From NCBI RefSeq assembly GCF_049059935.1, contig NZ_JBMGQR010000062.1, positions 1-25,708 on the forward strand: 25,708 nucleotides of DNA, written 5' to 3'. Below the pieces are notes generated by a model. That model was not told the DNA's origin. It saw nothing but the letters and a program-made list of their open reading frames with translations, and searched no databases. Shown piece after piece: positions 14,114 through 20,633 of this stretch. Every line of letters starts with the position of its first letter. The stretch's first letter is position 1. Made by a program: the position numbers and the translations under genes. The stretch comes from JAURVT01 sp049059935. Lineage in GTDB: Bacteria > Actinomycetota > Actinomycetes > Propionibacteriales > Nocardioidaceae.

Positions 14114-14754
14114 TCCGGGTGATGGTGGTCGACGACCACCCGATGTGGCGGGACGGCGTGGAGCGCGACCTCACCGAGGCGGGGTTCGAGGTGGTCGCCA
14201 CGGCCGCCGACGGCGAGCAGGCCCTCAACCGGGCTCGCGCGACGTCGCCCCAGGTGCTGCTGCTCGACCTCAACATCCCCGCCCCCGACGGCGTCGCGGT
14301 GACCAAGCAGGTGGTCGAGCGCGACCCCAGCATCCGCGTCCTGATCCTCAGCGCGTCGGGCGAGCAGCAGGACGTCCTCGACGCCGTGAAGGCCGGCGCC
14401 ACCGGCTACCTGGTCAAGTCGGCGTCCCGCGAGACCCTCGTCGACGCCGTGCACGCGGTGTCGCGCGGCGAGACCGTCTTCACGCCCGGCCTGGCGGGCC
14501 TGGTGCTCGGTGAGTACCGCCGGCTCTCCGAGGCCCCGGCGTCGGAGGAGCCCGACGCGCCCAAGCTGACCGAGCGCGAGACCGAGGTCCTGCGCCTGGT
14601 GGCCAAGGGCCTGTCGTACAAGCAGATCGCCGAGCGCTTCGTGCTCAGCCACCGCACCGTCCAGAACCACGTGCAGAACACCCTGCGCAAGCTGCAGCTC
14701 CACAACCGCGTCGAGCTCGTGCGCTACGCGATCGAGCAGGGACTCGACGACTGA
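14110..14754 (+). CDS. macR: NarL/FixJ-type response regulator (MacR-like)
   Basis: This 214-residue regulator has a receiver domain with acidic pocket D8/D9, phospho-acceptor D53 in LLLDLN and K103 in GYLVKSAS, joined to a LuxR-type helix-turn-helix (about 150-212). The helix-turn-helix contains LTERETEVLRLVAKGLSYKQ and the recognition helix SHRTVQNHVQNTL. It overlaps macS by 4 bp (ATGA) and is its obvious partner. TAGGGT at 14098-14103, six bases before the ATG, could also give a leaderless transcript of the regulator alone. Targets cannot be read from this window. A large inverted repeat begins 14 bp after its stop. Confidence 0.92.
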   Translation: MIRVMVVDDHPMWRDGVERDLTEAGFEVVATAADGEQALNRARATSPQVLLLDLNIPAPDGVAVTKQVVERDPSIRVLILSASGEQQDVLDAVKAGATGYLVKSASRETLVDAVHAVSRGETVFTPGLAGLVLGEYRRLSEAPASEEPDAPKLTERETEVLRLVAKGLSYKQIAERFVLSHRTVQNHVQNTLRKLQLHNRVELVRYAIEQGLDD

Positions 14755-14767
14755 GGCGTCGCCCGGA

Positions 14768-14853
14768 CCGCCGAGTGGCGCAAAACCGGGGCGACACGCC
14801 GACGGCGACCCCGGATCTGCGCCACTCGACCCCGGGTTTGCGCCACTCGGCGG
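14768..14853. repeat. 24-bp inverted repeat with embedded 21-bp tandem repeat
   Basis: The arm at 14768-14791 pairs with 14830-14853 at 23 of 24 positions (one A-G mismatch, 14785/14836) around a 38-nt loop. Within the right part, 14808-14828 and 14829-14849 are adjacent direct repeats matching at 19 of 21. The word TGCGCCACTCG therefore occurs three times: inverted at 14772-14782 and direct at 14818-14828 and 14839-14849. It follows macR by 14 bp, so it could be a terminator without a T-run, a REP-like dispersed element or a multi-site operator for the crotonase gene, whose -10 lies 24 bp further on. Confidence 0.8.
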
Positions 14854-14876
14854 CAGGTGACGGGTGGTGCCGCGGC

Positions 14877-14882
14877 TACGCT
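14877..14882 (+). promoter_or_regulatory. -10-like hexamer for leaderless crotonase gene
   Basis: TACGCT (14877-14882), six bases, then GTG at 14889. No Shine-Dalgarno sequence is present. The position supports the GTG start over the open frame that continues further upstream through the repeat. Confidence 0.45.
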
Positions 14883-14888
14883 GCGGCC

Positions 14889-15617
14889 GTGATCTCGACG
14901 ACCGCGCACGGCCCGGTGACCCTCCTGACGCTGCAGCGGCCGGAGCGCCGCAACGCGCTCGACCTCGAGCTGTGCCGGGCGCTGCGCGACCACGTGACCG
15001 CCGCGCACGAGGACGGGGCCCGGGCGATCGTGGTGACGGGGGAGGGCACGGGGTTCTGCGCCGGAGCCGACCTCGACGGGGTCTACGGCGAGGAGTTCAT
15101 CGAGGCGCTCTACGGGATGCTCGCCACCGTCCGTGAGGTGCCGGTGCCCGTCGTGGCGGCCGTCAACGGGCCGGCCATCGGCGCGGGGACGCAGCTGGCG
15201 CTCGCGTGCGACCTGCGGGTGGCCGCGCCCACCGCGCGGTTCGGGGTCCCCACGGCGCGCAACGGGCTCGCCGTCGACACCTGGACCATGCGCACGCTGG
15301 CCGAGGTGGCCGGAGGGGGAGTGGCCCGGCGCCTGATGATCGGCGCCGAGCTGGTCGACGCCGACGCCGCGTTGGCCTGCGGGCTCGCCGACCGTGCCGG
15401 CGACCTCGACGACGCGCTGGCCTGGGCCGCCCAGCTCGCGACGTTCGCGCCGCTCACGCTCGCCTACAACAAGCTCGTCCTCAACTCCGACCCCGCCGAC
15501 GTCGACGCGAACGCCCGCATCGACGCCGGGTGGCAGGCGTGCTGGGCGAGCGACGACGTCCGCGAGGCCCAGGCGGCCCGTAGCGAGAAGCGCACCCCGG
15601 TCTTCCACGGGCGCTGA
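14889..15617 (+). CDS. EchA6-like crotonase lacking both catalytic glutamates
   Basis: This 242-residue crotonase-fold protein is annotated by most pipelines as enoyl-CoA hydratase. The CoA-binding and oxyanion segments are intact: RPERRNALD (17-25), GFCAGADLDG (55-64) and NGPAIGAG (93-100). Both hydratase glutamates are replaced: Q102 where GGCE of rat hydratase has E144, and T122 (FGVPTARNG) where PE has E164. The signature NGPAIGAGxQLA-CDLRV and PT---GLA-D-W closely matches my memory of M. tuberculosis EchA6 (243 residues), which binds acyl-CoA without hydratase activity and helps shuttle fatty acids. A non-catalytic acyl-CoA carrier or another crotonase activity is therefore likelier than hydration. 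The frame is open back to 14775, but the extra residues are encoded by the repeat, and the GTG at 14889 has a leaderless -10. The DCC-family gene follows after 27 nt. Confidence 0.88.
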   Translation: MISTTAHGPVTLLTLQRPERRNALDLELCRALRDHVTAAHEDGARAIVVTGEGTGFCAGADLDGVYGEEFIEALYGMLATVREVPVPVVAAVNGPAIGAGTQLALACDLRVAAPTARFGVPTARNGLAVDTWTMRTLAEVAGGGVARRLMIGAELVDADAALACGLADRAGDLDDALAWAAQLATFAPLTLAYNKLVLNSDPADVDANARIDAGWQACWASDDVREAQAARSEKRTPVFHGR

Positions 15618-15632
15618 GGCCCCACCCCGACC

Positions 15633-15638
15633 TACCGT
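15633..15638 (+). promoter_or_regulatory. -10-like hexamer for leaderless DCC gene
   Basis: TACCGT (15633-15638), six bases (GGAGGC), then ATG at 15645. The GGAGG is too close to the ATG for a normal Shine-Dalgarno spacing, so a leaderless transcript is the simpler reading. Confidence 0.35.
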
Positions 15639-15644
15639 GGAGGC

Positions 15645-16013
15645 ATGGCCACCCCCACGTTCCTGTTCGACGGCGACTGCTCGTTCTGCACGTCCAGCGT
15701 CCGCGTCCTCGAGCGGTGGGTCCCCCACGACGCGCACGTGGTGCCGTGGCAGCACGCGGACCTCGACGCGCTCGGCGTCACCCAGGACCGCGTCGAGGCG
15801 GCGGTGGTGTGGGTCGACGGCGGGCGTCGCACCGACGGGCCCCTGGCCATCGCCGACGTGATGCGCACCAGCCGCCCGTGGTGGCGCCTGGCCGGTGCGG
15901 TGCTCGGACGCCCGCCGGTGCTGTGGCTGGCCTGGCCGGTCTACCGCTGGGTGGCCCGCAACCGCGGACGCCTCCCGGGCGGGACGCCGGCGTGCGGGTT
16001 GCCTCCTACCTGA
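15645..16013 (+). CDS. DCC-family (YuxK/DUF393) thiol-disulfide oxidoreductase-like protein
   Basis: This 122-residue protein starts with the DCC signature FDGDCSFCTSSV (8-19). C12-x2-C15 lies at the start of a thioredoxin-like fold, followed by RVLERWVPHDAHVVPWQH and a C-terminal hydrophobic segment around VLWLAWPVYRWVARNR that is typical of the family (the conserved YRWVARNR end). The family is predicted to act in thiol-disulfide exchange, and no substrate is firmly known. It is soluble or peripherally bound. It is closely spaced with the crotonase upstream and the HIT-like gene downstream (22 nt), but each has its own -10-like hexamer, so they may be separately started. Confidence 0.88.
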   Translation: MATPTFLFDGDCSFCTSSVRVLERWVPHDAHVVPWQHADLDALGVTQDRVEAAVVWVDGGRRTDGPLAIADVMRTSRPWWRLAGAVLGRPPVLWLAWPVYRWVARNRGRLPGGTPACGLPPT

Positions 16014-16022
16014 GCGTCCACC

Positions 16023-16028
16023 TAGCGT
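16023..16028 (+). promoter_or_regulatory. Promoter for leaderless HIT-like gene
   Basis: TTGCCT (15999-16004), an 18-bp spacer, TAGCGT (16023-16028), seven bases, then ATG at 16036. No ribosome binding site is visible. The -35 overlaps the end of the DCC gene. Confidence 0.4.
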
Positions 16029-16035
16029 CGCGGCC

Positions 16036-16569
16036 ATGACGACGCCGCCCCGCGAGCTCGCCGACGACCCGATGTTCCCCTGGACGCTCGGGCTGGAGAC
16101 CAAGCCGCTCGACGAGCCCGTCGTGCCCGAGCCCGTCCGGGCCGGCGAGGACGGCGGGTGCTGGGCGTGCGAGCGCGACGACTCGGCCTACCTGTGGAGC
16201 GACGAGCGGTGGCGGGTCGCCGCGATCGACCACGTGCCGCTGCGGGGCGCGGTGATCCTCGAGTCACGTGCGCACGTCGACTCGTTCGCCGACATGCCGG
16301 ACGACCTCGCCGCCGACCTCGGACGCGTGACCGCCCGCGTCGAGCGCGCGATCCTCGGGATCGGGGACGTCGGACGGGTGCACGTCGTGCGGTGGGGCGA
16401 CGGCCTGGCCCACTTCCACCAGTGGTTCCTCCCGCGGCCCCTGGGGGCCATGCAGATGCGCGGTCAGACGCTCATGTTCTGGATCGAGGCGCTGCCCACC
16501 CTGGACCACGCGGTGCGCGACGAGGCGCACGCCGCGGTGGCCGCGGCCCTCGGTCGCACGTCCGCATGA
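16036..16569 (+). CDS. HIT-like (histidine-triad fold) protein
   Basis: This 177-residue protein resembles HIT and GalT-like nucleotide hydrolases or transferases. C42-x2-C45 (CWACE) is in the position where many bacterial HIT proteins bind zinc. A central strand-helix region includes AIDHVPLRGAVILESRAHVDSF, and the active-site-like motif is H126-F-H128-Q-W130-FLPRP. The classical HxHxHxx has only two histidines here, with Trp in the third place, so the catalytic chemistry is uncertain; the His-x-His-x-Trp form is nearer to Ap4A phosphorylase/GalT-type enzymes. The ATG at 16036 was chosen over upstream in-frame starts because those lie within the DCC gene and a leaderless promoter fits. The propionyl-CoA synthetase gene starts 20 nt downstream. 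Confidence 0.72.
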   Translation: MTTPPRELADDPMFPWTLGLETKPLDEPVVPEPVRAGEDGGCWACERDDSAYLWSDERWRVAAIDHVPLRGAVILESRAHVDSFADMPDDLAADLGRVTARVERAILGIGDVGRVHVVRWGDGLAHFHQWFLPRPLGAMQMRGQTLMFWIEALPTLDHAVRDEAHAAVAAALGRTSA

Positions 16570-16576
16570 GCGGTGC

Positions 16577-16582
16577 CACGAT
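16577..16582 (+). promoter_or_regulatory. -10-like hexamer for leaderless prpE-like gene
   Basis: CACGAT (16577-16582), six bases, then ATG at 16589. The first base departs from TANNNT, but spacing matches the neighbours. No Shine-Dalgarno sequence is visible. Confidence 0.28.
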
Positions 16583-16588
16583 GGCCCG

Positions 16589-18490
16589 ATGGTGACGACG
16601 CACGAGTCCTACGCCGAGACCTACCGCCGCAGCATCGAGGACCCCGACGGGTTCTGGCTCGAGCAGGCGAGGCTGGTCGACTGGTTCGCCAAGCCCAGGC
16701 GGGCGCTGGACGACTCGAACCCGCCGTTCTACCGCTGGTTCCCCGACGCCACCATGAACACCTGCTACAACGCGCTCGACCGGCACGTCATCGCCGGACG
16801 GGCCGACCAGGTGGCGATCGTCCACGACAGCCCGGTGAGCGGGTCCACGACGTCCCTGACCTACGCGCAGCTGCTGGAGCGGACCGCTGCCTTCGCCGGC
16901 GCGCTGCGGGTGCTGGGCGTCGGCAAGGGCGACCGCGTCGTCATCTACATGCCGATGGTGCCCGAGGCCGTCGTCGCGATGCTGGCCTGCGCGCGACTCG
17001 GTGCGGTGCACTCGGTGGTCTTCGGCGGCTTCGCGCCGAGCGAGCTGGCGGCGCGCCTGGACGACGCCAAGCCCAAGGTGGTCGTGGCGGCGTCGTGCGG
17101 CATCGAGCCCACCCGCGTCGTGGAGTACAAGCCCATGCTCGACGCGGCCATCGAGCGCGCCGAGCACAAGCCCGAGCGCTGCATCGTGCTGCAGCGGCCG
17201 CAGGCCCGCGCCGAGATCGACCCCGACCGCGACGTCGAGTGGGACGTCGCCCTGAAGGCCGGCGGGTCCGACCCGGCCGAGTGCGTCGAGGTGGCGGCCA
17301 CCGACCCGCTCTACGTCCTCTACACGTCGGGGACGACCGGCAGGCCCAAGGGCATCGTGCGCGACAACGGCGGCCACGCGGTGGCCCTCGCCTGGTCGAT
17401 GAGGAACATCTACGACGTCGGCCCCGGCCAGACGATGTGGACGGCCTCCGACGTCGGCTGGGTGGTCGGCCACTCCTACATCGTCTACGGGCCGCTGCTC
17501 GTCGGCGCCACCACCGTGATGTACGAGGGCAAGCCCGTCGGCACCCCCGACGCGGGAGCGTTCTGGCGGGTGGCCGCCGAGCACGCGGTGGACGTCATGT
17601 TCACCGCGCCGACGGCGATCCGCGCGATCAAGAAGGAGGACCCGCACGTCGAGCACCTCGCCGGCCACGACCTGTCGCGCCTGCGCACGCTCTTCCTGGC
17701 GGGGGAGCGGCTCGATCCCGACACCTACCACTGGGCCACCGACACGCTCGGGGTCCCGGTCGTCGACCACTGGTGGCAGACCGAGACGGGCTGGCCGATC
17801 GCGGCGAACCTCCGCGGCCTCGAGCCCATGCCGCTCAAGCCCGGCTCGCCGTCGGTGCCCGTGCCCGGGTACGCCGTCGAGGTGCTCGACGCGCAGGGCG
17901 AGCCCGTCCCCGCCGGCACCGAGGGCGCGATCTGCCTCCGCCTGCCCATGCCGCCGGGCACCCTGCCCACGCTGTGGGGCGACGACCAGCGCTACGTCGA
18001 CTCCTACCTGTCGGCCTTCGACGGCTACTACCTGTCGGGCGACGGCGGCTACGTCGACGAGGACGGCTACGTCTTCGTGATGGGCCGCACCGACGACGTG
18101 ATCAACGTGGCCGGTCACCGCCTGTCCACCGGCTCGATGGAGGCGGTGCTCTCGCAGCACCCGGCCGTCGCCGAGTGCGCGGTGGTGGGCGTGCACGACG
18201 ACCTCAAGGGCCAGGCGCCCCGCGGCTACGTGGTCCTGAAGGCGGGGGCCGACGTCGACCCCGAGCAGCTGGCGTCCGAGCTGGTCGTCTCGGTGCGCGA
18301 CGAGATCGGCGCGGTGGCCGCGTTCCGCAGCGTCACGGTCGTGCCCGCGCTGCCCAAGACGCGGTCGGGCAAGATCCTGCGACGCTCGATGCGCGAGATC
18401 GTCGACACCGGCAGCACCACGCCGCCCTCGACCATCGAGGACCCCACGGTGCTCGAGACGCTGACGCCGCTGATCCGGGGCGACCGCTGA
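16589..18490 (+). CDS. prpE: Propionyl-CoA synthetase-like acyl-CoA synthetase (PrpE/ACSS3 type)
   Basis: This 633-residue AMP-forming enzyme has the acetyl-CoA synthetase N-terminal domain (FWLEQARLVDWFAKP near 22-36), the P-loop YTSGTTGRPKG near 247-257, the A5 motif HWWQTETGWPI near 394-404 and the A8 hinge GRTDDVINVAGHRLSTG near 501-517. The adenylating lysine, about K595, is in LPKTRSGKILRR. The tryptophan after WWQTETG and the NVAGHRLSTG hinge (instead of NVSGHRIGTAE) point to PrpE rather than Acs, so propionate or another short acid plus ATP and CoA is the likely reaction. The lysine site is the known target of acetylation control in this family. No methylcitrate genes are in the window. 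Its stop lies 1 bp from the stop of the convergent Lrp gene. Confidence 0.9.
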   Translation: MVTTHESYAETYRRSIEDPDGFWLEQARLVDWFAKPRRALDDSNPPFYRWFPDATMNTCYNALDRHVIAGRADQVAIVHDSPVSGSTTSLTYAQLLERTAAFAGALRVLGVGKGDRVVIYMPMVPEAVVAMLACARLGAVHSVVFGGFAPSELAARLDDAKPKVVVAASCGIEPTRVVEYKPMLDAAIERAEHKPERCIVLQRPQARAEIDPDRDVEWDVALKAGGSDPAECVEVAATDPLYVLYTSGTTGRPKGIVRDNGGHAVALAWSMRNIYDVGPGQTMWTASDVGWVVGHSYIVYGPLLVGATTVMYEGKPVGTPDAGAFWRVAAEHAVDVMFTAPTAIRAIKKEDPHVEHLAGHDLSRLRTLFLAGERLDPDTYHWATDTLGVPVVDHWWQTETGWPIAANLRGLEPMPLKPGSPSVPVPGYAVEVLDAQGEPVPAGTEGAICLRLPMPPGTLPTLWGDDQRYVDSYLSAFDGYYLSGDGGYVDEDGYVFVMGRTDDVINVAGHRLSTGSMEAVLSQHPAVAECAVVGVHDDLKGQAPRGYVVLKAGADVDPEQLASELVVSVRDEIGAVAAFRSVTVVPALPKTRSGKILRRSMREIVDTGSTTPPSTIEDPTVLETLTPLIRGDR

Positions 18491-18491
18491 G

Positions 18492-18953
18492 CTACTTGGC
18501 GCCCCAGGAGTACGTCTGCTTGCGCAGGTCGAGGTAGATGAACGTCTCGGTCGACCGGACGCCGTCGACGGCCCGGATCTGGCTGGAGATGATCTCGAGC
18601 AGGTGGTGGTCGTCCTCGCAGACCACCTCGGCGAGCAGGTCGTACCGTCCGGTCGTGACGACGAGGTAGTCGACCTCCTCGATCTTCTCGATGCGGCCGG
18701 TCACGTCCTCGAGGTCGCCCTCGACGGAGATCCCGATCATCGCCTGGCGACCGAAACCGACCTCGATGGGGTCGGTGACCGCCACGACCTGGATGACGCC
18801 CGACTCGGTGAGCCGTTGGACGCGTTGACGCACCGCGGCCTCGGAGAGCCCCACGGCCTTGCCGATGGCGGCGTACGAGCGACGTCCGTCGACCTGGAGC
18901 TGGGCGATGATGGCCCGGGCGACGTCGTCGAGGACCTGGCGGCGTTGGGTCAT
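18492..18953 (-). CDS. Lrp/AsnC-family transcriptional regulator
   Basis: This full-length 153-residue regulator has an N-terminal winged helix-turn-helix (about 8-55: DVARAIIAQLQVDGRRSYAAIG, recognition helix SEAAVRQRVQRL) and a C-terminal RAM effector domain (about 70-145, with TGRYDLLAEVVCEDD and GVRSTETFIYLDL). The ATG at 18953 follows the PucR stop by 14 nt with GAGGA eight bases upstream, so it is the third gene of an aminotransferase-pucR-lrp unit. Longer in-frame starts run back into the pucR gene and were rejected. Such Lrp proteins commonly control adjacent amino-acid or amine catabolic genes, so the aminotransferase and the divergent dehydrogenase are the likely targets. The ligand is unknown. 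Confidence 0.92.
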   Translation of the reverse strand: MTQRRQVLDDVARAIIAQLQVDGRRSYAAIGKAVGLSEAAVRQRVQRLTESGVIQVVAVTDPIEVGFGRQAMIGISVEGDLEDVTGRIEKIEEVDYLVVTTGRYDLLAEVVCEDDHHLLEIISSQIRAVDGVRSTETFIYLDLRKQTYSWGAK

Positions 18954-18967
18954 GGACCCATCCTCGC

Positions 18968-20608
18968 TCACCGCAGCGCGTCCCACGCCAGGACGGCGAG
19001 GTGCAGCGACAGACGGTTCTCGGGGTCGTCGAGGTCGAGGTCGAGCGCGGAGCCGGCGCGGGCCAGCCGGTCGTAGAACGACTGCCGCGACAGGTGCGAG
19101 GCCTCGGCGGCCCGCGACTTGTTGCCGCCGTGCTCGAGGTAGGAGCGGACCGTCGGGAGCAGGCAGGAGTGCGGGTGCGCCTGGTCGTGCTCGAGCAGGG
19201 CGCCCAGCTCGCGCTCGACGAACGTCTGCAGGCGGGCGTCGTCGCGCAGCAGGTGCACCAGGCCGCGGACGTGCACGTCGTGCAGGCGGTGCAGCAGCGC
19301 GCCACCGGGGCGCGCCGACGCGGCGTCGGCCACCTGCAGGGCCTCCTCGAGGCTCCGGCGCGCCAGGACGGGCTGCGCCACCGACGTGCCGACGCCGACG
19401 ACGAGCGGCGTGTCGGCGACGCTCGGACGTCGCGCCGCCTCCGCGCGCAGGTCGCCGACCAGCGCGGTCACGAGCGAGGCCTCGGCGTCCCGGTCGGCCA
19501 CCCGGCGCGGGGCCACGGCGAGCAGCACGCCGACCTGCGTGTCGTCGAGCGTGCCGACGAGCGCGGGCACGTCGTGCCGGCGGCAGACGAGCGCCGCCAC
19601 CTCGGCGAGGTCGCGCAGCTGTGCCTGGCCCGTGAGCGGCGCGGTCTCGGTGGACGCCACGACGGGACGCAGCGCGAGCGCGATCAGCCGGCGTCGTGCG
19701 AGCGGCACGCCGACGGCGTCGGCCCGCAGCGCGATCTCGTCGGCCGGCACCTGGTGCTCGCGCAGGGCCACGAGCAGGCCGTGGTGGGTCTGACGCTCGA
19801 GGCTGTCGGCCTCGCGGGTCACCAGCCGGTTGACCGCGAGCGTGGCGGCGGCGCGCTCGGCGAGCACCTCGACGCGCGGCGGCGGCTCGCCGTCGCAGAG
19901 CAGCACCAGCCGTCCCCAGTCCTGGTCGCGCGCCCCCACGCGCGTGACGAGCCAGCCGCTGGCGGCGTCGTACGCGGTGCGGGCGTCGGGACGGATGCGG
20001 CGCGAGCGCGGCTCCCAGTCGGCGAGGAAGCCCGCGGGCGGACGGCCCGCGGCGTCGTACGCGAGCACCTGGTGGTTGAGGTTCTCGAGCACCGCGGGGC
20101 ACCCGGCGAGCTGGCTGGCCTGGCGCAGCACCTCGCGCGGCTCGGCGCCGTCGACCGACAGCTGGGTGAACCGGTGGTGCATCTCCTGCGTCGCCCGCAG
20201 CTCCTCGACCTGGGCGTCGATGACGATCGCGTGGACGGCCTCGGTGACGTCGACGAACCGGGTCGGGTCGCACAGCGTCACCAGCGGGAGCCCGCGTTCG
20301 TCGGCGGCGCGCACCAGGGCGAGCGGGAGACGGTCGCGGTAGCGGCGGCCCATCTCGATGACGAGCCCGACGGCGCCCGCGTCGGCCAGCGTGCCGAGGT
20401 AGCGGGTCAGGCCGTCGTGGTCGTCGGGCAGAGCGATGCCCGTGGAGAGCACCAGCTCGCCGCCCTGCAGCTGGCCGGCGATGTCCACCACCTCGGCGCT
20501 GTGGACCCAGCGGACGTGCCGCTGCAGACCGGTGGACCCGGCGACGACGGCAGGCCCGCCGACGCGGACCGCGTCGAGGGACAGGACGTCAGCGACCGTC
20601 GGGAGCAC
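18968..20608 (-). CDS. PucR-family transcriptional regulator
   Basis: This 546-residue protein has the PucR N-terminal domain (PTVADVLSLDAVRVGGPAV at about 3-21, then VRWVHSAEVVDI and LVLSTGIALP, and on to about 125). A middle region (about 290-410) has the GGDEF-like fold seen in CdaR/PucR proteins, and a C-terminal PucR helix-turn-helix (about 480-535) has GNKSRAAEASHLSRQSFYDRLAR. Family members regulate purine, proline, GABA, polyamine or alanine use in response to a small metabolite. I chose GTG at 20608 over GTG at 20614 because TACGCT lies six bases upstream and family members start close to the PTVADVL segment. It follows the aminotransferase stop by 25 nt and is the obvious candidate activator for it. 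Confidence 0.9.
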   Translation of the reverse strand: MLPTVADVLSLDAVRVGGPAVVAGSTGLQRHVRWVHSAEVVDIAGQLQGGELVLSTGIALPDDHDGLTRYLGTLADAGAVGLVIEMGRRYRDRLPLALVRAADERGLPLVTLCDPTRFVDVTEAVHAIVIDAQVEELRATQEMHHRFTQLSVDGAEPREVLRQASQLAGCPAVLENLNHQVLAYDAAGRPPAGFLADWEPRSRRIRPDARTAYDAASGWLVTRVGARDQDWGRLVLLCDGEPPPRVEVLAERAAATLAVNRLVTREADSLERQTHHGLLVALREHQVPADEIALRADAVGVPLARRRLIALALRPVVASTETAPLTGQAQLRDLAEVAALVCRRHDVPALVGTLDDTQVGVLLAVAPRRVADRDAEASLVTALVGDLRAEAARRPSVADTPLVVGVGTSVAQPVLARRSLEEALQVADAASARPGGALLHRLHDVHVRGLVHLLRDDARLQTFVERELGALLEHDQAHPHSCLLPTVRSYLEHGGNKSRAAEASHLSRQSFYDRLARAGSALDLDLDDPENRLSLHLAVLAWDALR

Positions 20609-20614
20609 CGGCAC

Positions 20615-20620
20615 AGCGTA
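20615..20620 (-). promoter_or_regulatory. -10-like hexamer for leaderless pucR-type gene
   Basis: Minus-strand TACGCT (20620 to 20615), six bases, then GTG at 20608. It suggests an internal promoter for the two regulators in addition to readthrough from the aminotransferase gene. No good -35. Confidence 0.38.
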
Positions 20621-20633
20621 CGACTTGGTTGCG

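Noticed and set aside
12067..14754. MacR binding site (TGAGTAC-type palindrome, from memory of Streptomyces) near macRS
   Set aside because: GAGTAC occurs singly within coding sequence but never as a palindrome, so autoregulation cannot be supported here.
14775..14888. 38-residue N-terminal extension of the crotonase
   Set aside because: It is encoded by the inverted/tandem repeat, has no crotonase homology, and the GTG at 14889 has a well-placed -10.
18941..18953. Leaderless promoter (GAGGAT-N6-ATG) for the Lrp regulator
   Set aside because: GAGGA is also a Shine-Dalgarno site at a workable distance and the upstream -35 region (GCGTGG) is poor, so coupling to pucR is simpler.
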